Below the pieces are notes generated by a model. That model was given only the letters and a program-made list of their open reading frames with translations. It was not told where the DNA came from and made no database searches. From contig NZ_CAMHSK010000004.1 in the NCBI RefSeq assembly GCF_946187725.1, positions 62,001 through 126,000 on the forward strand: 64,000 nucleotides of DNA, given 5' to 3'. Origin of the DNA: an uncultured Treponema sp. Lineage in GTDB: Bacteria; Spirochaetota; Spirochaetia; Treponematales; Treponemataceae. The position numbers and the translations under genes were made by a program. This document shows positions 23,297 through 32,949 of this stretch, piece by piece (positions within the stretch are counted from its first letter, which is position 1; every line of letters starts with the position of its first letter).

Positions 23297-26200
23297 AAGT
23301 AAAGAGATTGCTTTCCCTGAAGTTTCAGGCTGTTGTTTCTATTGTTCTCGCTGCACTGTTTGCTTTTGTGCTTACGGCAAGCATTCTCCTAAAGAATCAG
23401 TCACATCTTATAAAACTCAATTTCACCAAGGCTTTGGGGCTTACCGCTGATAAAAAGGCCCTTGAGCTTGATTCCTGCTTCACATCAATCGAAAATTCCG
23501 TAATCAATGCTCAGAATTACATCTTGCGCACAATCGATGAAGAGCGGATTCTGACAGACCCAAAATATGAAGAAAAGTACATGCAGGCTTTGACCGAAGA
23601 GCTTGATTCTCTTGCACGGCTCACGAAAGGTGCGGTTTGTGCTTACTTTAGAATGAATTTTGAACGCTTCGGCGGAACAAGAGGCGTAATTATAGAAGGA
23701 AATACAAAAACTGGCTTCATGAGCGTCGGAAACACTGACTTGCAAAAATATTCTCCTTCGGATATGGAGCATGTTGGCTGGTATTATATTCCTCTTTGGA
23801 AGGGTGAGCCTGTCTGGACGGCTCCCTATGAAAATAAAAACATCAACATGCACATGATTTCGTACATCATTCCTATGTACCGAGGAGACGAATTTCTTGG
23901 TGTTGTAGGTATGGACATAAATCTTGCCACTTTGAAAGATATCGTTAACAATCTTCCTTTTGAAAATACACTGGCTGTTCTTATCGGACAGGAAAAGAAT
24001 CTTGTTCATTACAATGATGTTCATGCTTCAAATAAGTCAGTTGAGCATTCATCTGATACCCGCGTAATCTTCGAGAAGTTCCAAAAAGACGGGGCAATTC
24101 TCGGCGGAGTGCAGGAATTTCAATGGGGGCCTTCACCTTATTTTGGCCTGATGAAAAAGCTTGAAAACGGCATGTCGCTTGTGATTGCGCTCCCGGAGCG
24201 ATTTCTCACAGCTTTGCGCAATGCTCTGATCTTAAAACTTTCGATAGCTTTTTTGCTGATTTCCCTTTTGACTTTTATTCTTCTGTATCTTGCTTACCGT
24301 TATCTGCTCACTCCAATCAATATCATCGCTGAAACTACAAACCGCCTTTCTCGCGGTGAGTTGAACATTCATATTCCTTACAAATCAGAAAATGAACTTG
24401 GTCTTCTTGTTGATAATATTCGAAAGATGACGGCTCAAATGAAGGAATATATTGACTATATTCGGGAACAGACGAAAAAAGAGCGTGAAGCGAAGGAAGT
24501 TGCCCTTACTGAAAGCAAAAGCAAAAGTGAATTCCTTGCGAGCATGTATCTTTCCTTGCATGAAATTGACCTTGAACATGATTCGTTTGCGGAAATCCAC
24601 AGCCGTGGTGATATAGGTGAGACAATCGGAAGGGTGGTCGGCAATGTAACCGAAAAACTTCCTGCGGTAATGAAGCAGTTGTCCAACGAAAGTTCTTGGG
24701 ATTCACTGATTCCGTTTGTTGATTTGAATACCATTAACGAGCGCATGAAGCAAAAAATCACTATCGCGCAGGAATTTCTTGGTGTTGGCGGTAAGTGGTG
24801 CCGTGGTCGTTTTATTGCGATGGACAAAGACAGCTACGGAAATTTACGGCATGTTCTCTGGGCTGTTGAATACATCGATGAAGAAAAGAAAGCGCGTGAA
24901 CAGCTTCAAAAAGAGCGTGATAAACTTCAGATTGAAGCCGAAAAGAATTTTGCCGCATCACAGGCTAAAAGTACCTTCCTTGCGAACATGAGTCATGAAA
25001 TCCGTACTCCGATTAACGCAGTTCTCGGTATGGATGAAATGATTCTTCGCGAGTGTAAAGACACTGGTATTCTTGAATACGCTTCAAACATCAAGACTGC
25101 TGGAACAAATCTTCTTTCTATTGTAAATGACATTCTTGACTTTTCGAAAATTGAAGCGGGCAAAATGGAAATCCTGCCCGAATCGTACGAGACTTCTACT
25201 GTCGTCGGCGATTTGCTCAATATGATTAGCGAGCGTGCAGAAAAGAAAGGCCTTAAACTCATACTCAAAGCTGATTCAAATCTGCCGAAAACCCTCTTTG
25301 GTGACAGCATTCGCATAAAGCAGTGTATTCTTAATCTTCTGACGAATGCGGTCAAATATACAAAAGAAGGAAGCGTCACATTCACCATTGATTATGAAAA
25401 ACTCGATGAAAAGAGAATCTTGCTGAAAGTGAGCGTTGAAGACACTGGTTCCGGTATCAAGCCCGAAGACATGGAAAAACTGTTTACTCCGTTCGAGCGT
25501 ATTGAAGAAGGCCGGAACAGGACTATCGAAGGAACTGGCCTCGGCATGAGCATTGTAATGAGAACGCTCAGCATGATGGACAGCAAACTCGAAGTGCAGA
25601 GCGAATACGGAAAAGGCTCGGTTTTCTCGTTCAAACTCGAACAGATTGTTGTTGACTGGGAAAAGGTTGGTGACATCAGAGAATCATACAAAAACAGTAC
25701 TTCGCGTTTTGTTGCCTATAGCGAAAAATTCCATGCGCCAAAAGCAAAACTGCTCTTTGTTGATGACACGGAGATGAATCTTGAAGTTATAAAAGGTCTC
25801 TTAAAAAATACAAAAATTACGATTCATACGGCATTGAGTGGTAAAGAAGCACTCGAAATGGTTCAGAAGGAGAGTTACGACATTCTTTTCATTGACCATC
25901 GAATGCCCGAAATGGACGGAATTGAAACCTTCCACGCAATGCAGAAAATGGAATCAAATTTGAGCGCAGGAAAGCCGTGTATCGTGCTTACGGCAAATGC
26001 GCTTAGTGGTGTCAAAAAGATGTACCTCGACGAAGGATTTACGGACTATCTTTCAAAGCCGGTAAATCCAGAAAAACTCGAAGACATGATACGGCTTTAT
26101 CTTCCTCCTGAATATATTGAGATTGTTTCCGAAGATGATTCTTCAAATGCTGAAGTTGGAAGCGGCTCAAATGATGCAGAAAATCAATTCGTGCAAAAAT

Positions 26201-26772
26201 ATCGCACTATCGAAGAAATTGATGTTGAAACGGCACTGGCAAATTGTGGTTCAGCAGAAGTGCTTGAGTCAACTGTTCAACGCTATCATGCGTGCATTGA
26301 TGAAAAGGCAAATGAACTGCAAAAATTCTATGAAGAAGGCGACTGGAAAAATTACTGTATAAAAGTTCATGCACTTAAAAGTACATCCCGTCTGATTGGT
26401 GCGATGGAACTTTCAAAAATGGCTGCTGAACTCGAAAGTCTTTCTGATAAAAAGCAGGTTGAACAGATTCATGAAAAGCATCAGCCTTTGATTGATTTGT
26501 ATCTGAGTTACAGGCAGAAATTGCTCGAAGTCGTTCCGATTGAAGATTTGCCTGAAGCTGAAAAAGCAGAAATTACCGAAGAAGAATGTTCGGAAAAACT
26601 AAAACAAATAGCAGATTTTGCCGCTTCGTTTGATATTGACGGTCTTGACGATTTGATGGCTCAGCTTTCAAAAGTCTCAATTCCACAGACATTTGCTGAA
26701 AAATTTGATAAAATCCGTACAGCCGTGGAAAATGTTGATTTTATCGAAGTTTCAAGACTTGCGGCAGAGTAA
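23293..26772 (+). CDS. Hybrid sensor histidine kinase: Cache, HAMP, HisKA, HATPase, REC, Hpt
   Basis: 1159 residues from ATG 23293. Membrane helix (about 10-30), Cache sensor (35-310), second helix (about 320-340), HAMP (345-400), coiled coil, HisKA with NMSHEIRTPINAVLGMDE (His near 567), HATPase with DTGSGIKPEDME and GTGLGMSIV, receiver with LLFVDDTEMN and phospho-Asp in FIDHRMPEMDG (near 865), and Hpt with KVHALKSTSRLIG (His near 1026). A full phosphorelay in one chain, passing phosphate on to the next gene's product or another regulator. The start overlaps the upstream cyclase stop by four bases. Confidence 0.92.
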   Translation: MKVKRLLSLKFQAVVSIVLAALFAFVLTASILLKNQSHLIKLNFTKALGLTADKKALELDSCFTSIENSVINAQNYILRTIDEERILTDPKYEEKYMQALTEELDSLARLTKGAVCAYFRMNFERFGGTRGVIIEGNTKTGFMSVGNTDLQKYSPSDMEHVGWYYIPLWKGEPVWTAPYENKNINMHMISYIIPMYRGDEFLGVVGMDINLATLKDIVNNLPFENTLAVLIGQEKNLVHYNDVHASNKSVEHSSDTRVIFEKFQKDGAILGGVQEFQWGPSPYFGLMKKLENGMSLVIALPERFLTALRNALILKLSIAFLLISLLTFILLYLAYRYLLTPINIIAETTNRLSRGELNIHIPYKSENELGLLVDNIRKMTAQMKEYIDYIREQTKKEREAKEVALTESKSKSEFLASMYLSLHEIDLEHDSFAEIHSRGDIGETIGRVVGNVTEKLPAVMKQLSNESSWDSLIPFVDLNTINERMKQKITIAQEFLGVGGKWCRGRFIAMDKDSYGNLRHVLWAVEYIDEEKKAREQLQKERDKLQIEAEKNFAASQAKSTFLANMSHEIRTPINAVLGMDEMILRECKDTGILEYASNIKTAGTNLLSIVNDILDFSKIEAGKMEILPESYETSTVVGDLLNMISERAEKKGLKLILKADSNLPKTLFGDSIRIKQCILNLLTNAVKYTKEGSVTFTIDYEKLDEKRILLKVSVEDTGSGIKPEDMEKLFTPFERIEEGRNRTIEGTGLGMSIVMRTLSMMDSKLEVQSEYGKGSVFSFKLEQIVVDWEKVGDIRESYKNSTSRFVAYSEKFHAPKAKLLFVDDTEMNLEVIKGLLKNTKITIHTALSGKEALEMVQKESYDILFIDHRMPEMDGIETFHAMQKMESNLSAGKPCIVLTANALSGVKKMYLDEGFTDYLSKPVNPEKLEDMIRLYLPPEYIEIVSEDDSSNAEVGSGSNDAENQFVQKYRTIEEIDVETALANCGSAEVLESTVQRYHACIDEKANELQKFYEEGDWKNYCIKVHALKSTSRLIGAMELSKMAAELESLSDKKQVEQIHEKHQPLIDLYLSYRQKLLEVVPIEDLPEAEKAEITEEECSEKLKQIADFAASFDIDGLDDLMAQLSKVSIPQTFAEKFDKIRTAVENVDFIEVSRLAAE

Positions 26773-26784
26773 AGAGGGAGAACT

Positions 26785-27528
26785 ATGATAAAAGAAATGT
26801 ATGTTGTTGGCGATGATTCCCGCTTGGTTGTAAAAAGCCTGATGAATGAACTCAAGGCAACAGAATGTGAAGTTCATGTGATTTACCCGGAACCTGAATA
26901 TCTGAATTTTATATGTAATGTTCCTGTGCATCTTGTTCTGTGTCTTTCTGAAGGTATGGATTTTGATGTTATTCGAAAACTAAGCAAAATTCAGAAAGAT
27001 GGAAATCTGAACATATATACGGTCGGCTCAATGCAAATGTCAATCGACGAGCAGGAACTTTATGATAAACTGCCTTCAATCCGTTTTCCGACCTATTCAC
27101 TTGATATTTCCCTTCTTTTAGATTTAATGGAAAAAAATGATGTTGAAAGAAAGCGGATTCTCGTTGTTGATGACGAACCGATAATGCTCCGAAATATTAA
27201 AACCTGGCTCGGTAAAGATTTTGATGTTTCGCTTGTAAATTCGGGTCAGACCGCTCTTCAGTTCCTCGATATGCACCCGACAGACCTTGTTCTTCTTGAT
27301 TATAAAATGCCTGTGATGGACGGTCCTCTTGTTTTAAAAAAGATTCGTGATACCGAAAATTTGGCTTATCTTCCTGTAATGTTTTTGACTGCACAAAACG
27401 ACAGGGAAAGCATCATGAATGTCATGCATTTGAAGCCGGAAGGTTATATTTTGAAAAGCCGCACTCCCGAAGAAATCCGTCAGGCAGTAATTGATTTCTT
27501 CAAGAATAGAATTGTTTTTATGCAATAA
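26785..27528 (+). CDS. Response regulator with two receiver-like domains
   Basis: 247 residues. The C-terminal receiver (about 125-247) is complete: ILVVDDEPIM, phospho-Asp in LVLLDYKMPVMDG, Thr in MFLTAQND, Lys in YILKSRTPEE. The N-terminal half (about 1-115) looks like a second receiver that has lost the phosphorylation Asp. There is no output domain, so it acts by protein contacts. It is 12 bp after the hybrid kinase and is its likely partner. Confidence 0.82.
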   Translation: MIKEMYVVGDDSRLVVKSLMNELKATECEVHVIYPEPEYLNFICNVPVHLVLCLSEGMDFDVIRKLSKIQKDGNLNIYTVGSMQMSIDEQELYDKLPSIRFPTYSLDISLLLDLMEKNDVERKRILVVDDEPIMLRNIKTWLGKDFDVSLVNSGQTALQFLDMHPTDLVLLDYKMPVMDGPLVLKKIRDTENLAYLPVMFLTAQNDRESIMNVMHLKPEGYILKSRTPEEIRQAVIDFFKNRIVFMQ

Positions 27529-27549
27529 AAGGTAATTTTCAAAAATCTA

Positions 27550-27674
27550 TAGACACAATTTTTGTTTTTGTATATAGTAACCGTAAGACAAAGGCGTCGT
27601 AAATAAACCGCTATAGGTGCGTCCAAATGGATTCGCTGTGGCAGTTTGTTTATGACGCCTTTTTTTGTTTCTTT
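27550..27674 (+). promoter_or_regulatory. gdhA promoter and attenuator leader with AAAGGC hexaloop
   Basis: -35 TAGACA (27550-27555), 17-base spacer, -10 TATAGT (27573-27578), start near 27585. The RNA opens with hairpin TAAGAC-AAAGGC-GTCGTA (27584-27601, one A-G mismatch). GGCGTCGT is also the start of a 17-bp terminator stem (27592-27608 with 27644-27660, two G-U pairs) followed by TTTTTTGTTTCTTT. The terminator loop itself folds further. The hexaloop has A1 and G4, and its position relative to the -10 box matches that in the glnA leader. Confidence 0.72.
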
Positions 27675-27711
27675 AAGAAGCAAAAAATAACGCCACGAAT
27701 AGGAGAAAAAA

Positions 27712-29082
27712 ATGGCAATCAAAGAATTTAACGTTAAGAACGCTTATTGTAAGCGCGTTTGGGACGAGCTCAAAACTCGTTATGCTGATCAGGAGCACTT
27801 CTTGCAGGCAGCAGGTCTCGTACTTGAGACTCTTTCACCAGTTGTTGACACAATGCCTGAGCTTGAGAACACAGCTGTTCTTGAGCGCTTCGTTGAGCCA
27901 GAGCGCATCATTATGTTCCGTGTACCTTGGACAGACGACCAGGGCAAACCTCACGTAAATCGTGGTTTCCGCGTTCAGTTCAACTCTGCAATCGGACCTT
28001 ACAAAGGAGGTCTCCGCTTCTCTCCAGAGGTTGGTCTTGACGTTCTTAAATTCTTGGGATTCGAGCAGGTTCTCAAAAACTCTTTGACAACTCTCCCGAT
28101 GGGTGGCGGCAAAGGTGGTTCTGACTTCGACGGTCACGGAAAATCAGACGGCGAAATCATGCGCTTCTGCCAGAGCTTCATCACTGAGCTTTACCGACAC
28201 ATTGGTGCTGATACAGATGTTCCAGCTGGCGACAAAGGTGTAGGCGGAAAAGAAGTTGCTTACATGTTCGGTCAGTACAAAAGAATCACAAACCAGTTCA
28301 CTGGCGTTTTGACTGGTAAAGGCTTGGACTTCGGCGGTTCTTTGATTCGTCCGGAGGCTACAGGTTACGGTCTTATCTACTTCGCAGAGTGCATGCTCAA
28401 AGCTGCCGGAACAGACTTCAAGGGCAAGACAGCAATCATCTCTGGTGACGGAAACGTTGCTCAGTACGCTTGTCAGAAAGTTACTCAGTTGGGCGGAAAG
28501 GTCATCACATTGTCTGACTCAACAGGTTACATCCTCGATGAAGACGGAATCGACGCTGAGAAGCTTGCTTACGTTATGGAATTCCGCGCTCGCCGCGAAA
28601 AGATTGACGCTTACGTTAAAAAATATCCAAAAGCAAAATTCTTCAAGGGCGAAAAACCATGGGGAGTTAAAGCTGACTGTGCATTCCCATGTGCAACTCA
28701 GGACGAAATCTACATGGAAGATGCAGAAAAACTCGTTGCTAACGGCGTAAAACTCGTTGCAGAGGGTGCAAACATGCCAACTCGTGCAGACGCAATCGCA
28801 TTCTTGCAGTCAAAGGGCGTTCTCTTTGCTCCAGGAAAAGCTTCAAACGCTGGTGGTGTAGCAGTTTCTGGCCTTGAAATGTCTCAGAACTCAGAGCGCC
28901 TCTCATGGACTCGCGAAGAGGTTGATGCAAAACTCAAGCAGATTATGACAAACATCCACGACAACGCATATGAAACAGCTAAAAAATACGCTCCAAGCGC
29001 AACAATCGACTACGTTTCAGGCGCAAACATCTACGGCTTCCTCAAAGTTGCCCGCGCGATGATGGCACAGGGATTGGTATAA
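27712..29082 (+). CDS. gdhA: Glutamate dehydrogenase, hexameric NADP type
   Basis: 456 residues. Signatures: GPYKGGLRFSPEV, LPMGGGKGGSDFD (catalytic Lys), VPAGDKGVGGKEV (catalytic Asp), ISGDGNVAQYA (dinucleotide-binding loop) and LVAEGANMPT. It assimilates ammonia onto 2-oxoglutarate. Codon use is tuned (many GCA, CTC, AAC), as for a highly expressed gene. SD AGGAG at 27701. The stop lies inside a 26-bp segment that is repeated 146 bp downstream. Regulation by the leader terminator is likely. Confidence 0.96.
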   Translation: MAIKEFNVKNAYCKRVWDELKTRYADQEHFLQAAGLVLETLSPVVDTMPELENTAVLERFVEPERIIMFRVPWTDDQGKPHVNRGFRVQFNSAIGPYKGGLRFSPEVGLDVLKFLGFEQVLKNSLTTLPMGGGKGGSDFDGHGKSDGEIMRFCQSFITELYRHIGADTDVPAGDKGVGGKEVAYMFGQYKRITNQFTGVLTGKGLDFGGSLIRPEATGYGLIYFAECMLKAAGTDFKGKTAIISGDGNVAQYACQKVTQLGGKVITLSDSTGYILDEDGIDAEKLAYVMEFRARREKIDAYVKKYPKAKFFKGEKPWGVKADCAFPCATQDEIYMEDAEKLVANGVKLVAEGANMPTRADAIAFLQSKGVLFAPGKASNAGGVAVSGLEMSQNSERLSWTREEVDAKLKQIMTNIHDNAYETAKKYAPSATIDYVSGANIYGFLKVARAMMAQGLV

Positions 29083-29239
29083 TCCGAGCAAGAAAATGCC
29101 GACTCTGAAAGTAGCAAGTGCTATGTAGGGAGCCGGTCGCCGTCAGGCGAATAAACTCACGAGGTGAGTTTATAGGCGAGTCTCCGAGCAGCTATGCTGC
29201 GAAGGCGTTGGCTCAGGGATTGGTATAATCCGAGCAAGA
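29068..29239. repeat. 26-bp direct repeats of the gdhA 3' end flanking a palindromic element (family copy 2)
   Basis: Bases 29068-29093 (last gdhA codons and stop) recur exactly at 29214-29239. The intervening 120 bp hold the perfect inverted repeat ATAAACTCAC / GTGAGTTTAT and GC-rich words (GGTCGCCGTCAGGCG, GCGAAGGCG) shared with the other palindromic repeats. The pattern fits insertion with duplication of the target, or a tandem slippage around the element. Confidence 0.8.
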
Positions 29240-29267
29240 CAAAGCCCAATGCTTTAAGCTAATTTTA

Positions 29268-29310
29268 TGAACGCTCGCTTCTGATTGGAGGCGGGCGTTT
29301 TCTTTTTATA
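29268..29310 (+). terminator. gdhA terminator
   Basis: AACGCTCGC pairs with GCGGGCGTT (one mismatch) and is followed by TTCTTTTTA. Confidence 0.7.
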
Positions 29311-29397
29311 TGGAAGAAAATTTGCGAATTTGTAAAAGGGTGGCATAATTAAAGGATAATATCATAGTCATTTTGACTTTTTATAGGAGCCCCCTTT

Positions 29398-31485
29398 ATG
29401 CGAAGCATTAAATTCAAATTGATTCTTTCTACATCGGCCATGCTTATTGCATCGCTTGCTTTTGTTTCGATCACAATCCTTACAAAACAAATCAAAACCC
29501 AGGAGCGTAATCTTGCTGAATCAGCAGGTTACATGATGCGAATCGTAAATGCTGAAGTCGAGCAGTTTCTTGCGGCGCCCAAAACACTTCTCAATGCTGT
29601 TGAAGGCTATGTAAAATCAACTGACGATATCGACAAAGTTGCCCTTGAAGATTGGATGGAGCAAACCGTAAAAGGCAGCGAATCAGCTGTTTCTCTTCTA
29701 TATTTTACGAGTGATGTTCCGTACAAAAATGGCGGCTTGGTTGCTTTTGACATTCACTATATTCCGCCGGCAGAGTGGGATCAGACAACGCGAGGTTGGT
29801 TCATCAACGCAAAAGCTGATTCTTCTCATTCAATCGTCATGACGGATCCGTATATTGATACTGTGACAGGTGATTTGGTTGCAACTCTTTCAAAGGCTGT
29901 CTATAAAGACGGAAGATTTATCGGTTGTGTCGGTGCTGACATCACGATGAACGAGCTTATGGGGCTTGTCGAAGATTTCTCTCTTTCTGATTCAGGTGCT
30001 TCTTATCTTCTCGACAAAAATGGCCTTTATATCACTCACAGCGACAAAAAAAGAGTCTTGACCAATAACTTCTTTACAGAGCACGGTTTTGAAAATCTTT
30101 CAACTGCTGTCAATACCAAGGAAGGTTATGTCAATCTTGAATCAGGCAACGGCAATTATCTGATTGGTTGCGCGCTTCCAAAAGAAACTGGCTGGCTTTT
30201 TGTAAGTACGGGCCTCGACAGTGAGCTTATTCAGGAAATCATGGCAAATTTGTTCTTTACGATTCTCATTGCGGTTGCCTGTCTTGCGGGCGCATTTATA
30301 ATCATGATTTTTATTGCCAGAACTTTGGCTAAGCCTATTCATCAGGTTGATGTTGCGGTCAACGGAATTGCTGAAGGAAACGCTAATCTCACGCAGCGGC
30401 TTTCTGTTTCGAGCAAGGATGAAGTTGGTCATCTGGTCGGTGGATTCAATAAATTCATGGCAAAATTGCAGGACATCGTAACTGATGTTAAGAATTCAAA
30501 AGACAATCTCGGTGTAATCAAAATTGACTTGCAGGAAAGCATTGACAGTGCGGCAAGCTCAATCACGCAGATTCTTTCAAATATCGACAGTGTAGGCGGT
30601 CAGGTAGGGCAGCAGGCAGAATCAGTCACTCAGACTTCTGCTGCAGTCGCCGAAATCGCAGAGAACATCAACAGTCTGGAGCGAATGATTGATTCTCAGT
30701 CAAACGGTGTTTCTCAGGCTAGTGCTGCCGTTGAGGAGATGCTTGGTAACATCGCTTCGGTCAACAGCAGCGTCGATAAAATGGCAAATTCGTTCAGTTC
30801 ACTTGAAGCTAATGCCAACGAAGGAATTCAGCATCAGAAGGTTTTGAGTGAACAGGTCACACAGATTGCAGAACAGGCAACTACTCTGCAGGATGCGAAC
30901 AAGGCAATATCTGCAGTCGCAAGCCAGACAAATCTTCTTGCAATGAATGCCGCAATCGAGGCGGCTCATGCGGGTGAAGCGGGCAAAGGTTTCTCGGTTG
31001 TCGCAGATGAAATCCGAAAGCTTTCAGAGACTTCGGCTGCCGAATCAAAGAAAATCGGTGAAGAATTGCGTAAAATCAATGAGGCAATCAACTCAGTCGT
31101 TATTACGAGCCGTGACAGTTCAGAAAGTTTTGCGGGCGTAAGTGAAAAGATTCAGCAGACGGACATGCTTGTTCAGCAGATTAAGGCAGCAATGGAAGAA
31201 CAGCAGGAAGGTTCAAGGCAGATTGTTGATGCTCTCAAAGTCATGAACGACAGTACGAGCGAAGTCAAAACGGCATCGCGTGAAATGGCAGAAGGAAACA
31301 AGACGATTCTTAATGAAATCCATAACCTTCAGGATGCAACTCAGGTCATCAAAGACGGCATGACCGAAATGTCAGTCGGAGCCAAAGAGATGAACCAAAC
31401 AAGCGCAATCCTGTCAGAGATTTCAAGCAAAGTAGGTGATTCAATCAACCAGATTGGCGCACAAATTGATCAGTTCCAGGTATAA
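29398..31485 (+). CDS. Methyl-accepting chemotaxis protein with Cache sensor
   Basis: 695 residues. Helix (about 7-28), double Cache sensor (about 35-280), helix (about 283-305), HAMP (305-360), then a long coiled coil. The signalling tip reads MNAAIEAAHAGEAGKGFSVV (near residue 520), the universal hairpin that contacts CheA and CheW. Repeated Gln/Glu-rich stretches in the flanking helices are likely methylation sites. Sensor similarity to the cyclases nearby suggests ligands of the same kind (amino or organic acids). It is preceded by GGAGCC as SD. Confidence 0.93.
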   Translation: MRSIKFKLILSTSAMLIASLAFVSITILTKQIKTQERNLAESAGYMMRIVNAEVEQFLAAPKTLLNAVEGYVKSTDDIDKVALEDWMEQTVKGSESAVSLLYFTSDVPYKNGGLVAFDIHYIPPAEWDQTTRGWFINAKADSSHSIVMTDPYIDTVTGDLVATLSKAVYKDGRFIGCVGADITMNELMGLVEDFSLSDSGASYLLDKNGLYITHSDKKRVLTNNFFTEHGFENLSTAVNTKEGYVNLESGNGNYLIGCALPKETGWLFVSTGLDSELIQEIMANLFFTILIAVACLAGAFIIMIFIARTLAKPIHQVDVAVNGIAEGNANLTQRLSVSSKDEVGHLVGGFNKFMAKLQDIVTDVKNSKDNLGVIKIDLQESIDSAASSITQILSNIDSVGGQVGQQAESVTQTSAAVAEIAENINSLERMIDSQSNGVSQASAAVEEMLGNIASVNSSVDKMANSFSSLEANANEGIQHQKVLSEQVTQIAEQATTLQDANKAISAVASQTNLLAMNAAIEAAHAGEAGKGFSVVADEIRKLSETSAAESKKIGEELRKINEAINSVVITSRDSSESFAGVSEKIQQTDMLVQQIKAAMEEQQEGSRQIVDALKVMNDSTSEVKTASREMAEGNKTILNEIHNLQDATQVIKDGMTEMSVGAKEMNQTSAILSEISSKVGDSINQIGAQIDQFQV

Positions 31486-31600
31486 ATAAGTTAGCAATTA
31501 GCAGTGAGGAGTTAGCAATTATGAAAGCGTAACAAAGCAAGAGACGCAAATCATAAAGAAAACTTCTTGCGGCAATTTGACAGGAAGTGCTGAGTAATCG

Positions 31601-31642
31601 CGATAAGTGTTAATCAGCACTTCCCTAGCTTTTCAGTCTTTT
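31601..31642. terminator. Bidirectional terminator-like inverted repeat
   Basis: GGAAGTGCTGA and TCAGCACTTCC form a perfect 11-bp stem between the convergent chemoreceptor and binding-protein genes. Just before it, TTAGCAATTA-like words occur twice (31489-31520); the same word is near 51680 and 62192, always just after a stop codon. Confidence 0.65.
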
Positions 31643-32914
31643 TTATTTCTTTTGGGCTTTTGATTCTGCCATCATTTTTTCGAGTTCAATTTGGGCACAA
31701 TTGAGGCCTGATTGTACGGATTTTTCCCCATTGATTATCAATTTCATTTCGCGGCCTAAAATCGTGTAGAACTGACTCCATTCTTCCATTACCGGTCTGT
31801 AAACTCCGCCTTCGAGAGCCTTTCGGACGGCTTCATATTGTGGGAATTTTGAGAGAATTTCCGGGTCATTCAGGCTTGAGTAGCGGCATGGAACTCCACC
31901 ATAAGCAACGGTTGATTTTTGAACATCTCTGTCCATGAGGAATTTTAACAGTTTGACAGCATATTCTTTATTATTGCTGTTTTCTGGAATGCCGATTGTC
32001 CAAATGCCGTAAATATTTGAGTTGTATGCACCTCGGTCACTTCGGTATTTTCCAGAAAGCGCGATGTAATCCATTGATGAATTGCGTGTCGGCGTGTACC
32101 AGCCTGGCCATCCGATTCCAACAGCGGCTGACTTGTTTGCGATTGCCGCAATTAAATCATCCTTTTTGGCTGCCCGTCCGGTTTTCAGAAGACTCAGGTA
32201 AAAATACATTGCCTCACAGAATTCCAGTGTATTCACCGTTGGATTATTGTTTTCATCAACAACATAAGTTCCTCTGGAAAGCAAAATTGGCAGGAAATCA
32301 ACTACGATATTGTTTGCTGTGTCACCGCGGAACATAAAACCGAGATTGTGACGCTTTTTCTGAAATCTGCATATTTGCAAAATATCTTCAAGGGAATCAA
32401 TATTTTCTGGAGAAAAACCTGCTTCCTTGACCATGAGCCTGTTATATAGAAGAACTGTAACATTGCCGTAATATGGTGCGAGATAAACGCTTCCGTCGTG
32501 GTAACAAATTGTTTTTGTGGCCGGGATAATGTCTGAATCAAGGTCGTAGCCCAATTCACTTAAATTTGCGAGGATGCCTTTTGCAGTGTATTCTGCCATC
32601 CACGAACCGTCAACCATACACAAGTCGTATGAACCTTCGGTATCTTTTGCGATACTGTCATGCAGACCGCTTTCACTAAAATCAATGACATCGCACCGCA
32701 CATTAAATTCTTTTTCGAAGTTAGGCAGGCAGTTTTTTATGACATCTGAATATGTTCCAGCCCTGAGAGCGAGCGTGAGGCTTGCGTTCGGATTTGAAGT
32801 GCAATAATGTTTTCCGTCAGCATTCGAAAAGCATGAAGCGAAAAGCATGGCGGAAAATGAAAAGGTGAGAGTTAATGCAATCTTTTTGACGCAGTTTATT
32901 TTGTTTGTGTTCAT
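31643..32914 (-). CDS. Extracellular solute-binding lipoprotein (ABC sugar type)
   Basis: 423 residues from ATG 32914, chosen for GGAAG upstream and the signal peptide that follows. Lipobox FASCFSN. The body is a type 1 solute-binding protein: YDLCMVDGSWMAEY, YYGNVTVLLYNRLM, GIGWPGWYTPTRN, YAVKLLKFLMDRD. By family it delivers a sugar or oligosaccharide to an ABC importer. No permease or ATPase genes are adjacent; instead it is the last gene of an operon with an HD-GYP protein and a cyclase, so it may act as a sensor subunit. Confidence 0.82.
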   Translation of the reverse strand: MNTNKINCVKKIALTLTFSFSAMLFASCFSNADGKHYCTSNPNASLTLALRAGTYSDVIKNCLPNFEKEFNVRCDVIDFSESGLHDSIAKDTEGSYDLCMVDGSWMAEYTAKGILANLSELGYDLDSDIIPATKTICYHDGSVYLAPYYGNVTVLLYNRLMVKEAGFSPENIDSLEDILQICRFQKKRHNLGFMFRGDTANNIVVDFLPILLSRGTYVVDENNNPTVNTLEFCEAMYFYLSLLKTGRAAKKDDLIAAIANKSAAVGIGWPGWYTPTRNSSMDYIALSGKYRSDRGAYNSNIYGIWTIGIPENSNNKEYAVKLLKFLMDRDVQKSTVAYGGVPCRYSSLNDPEILSKFPQYEAVRKALEGGVYRPVMEEWSQFYTILGREMKLIINGEKSVQSGLNCAQIELEKMMAESKAQKK

Positions 32915-32949
32915 GGAAACTTCCTTATACACAATAGCCTTTGACAATC

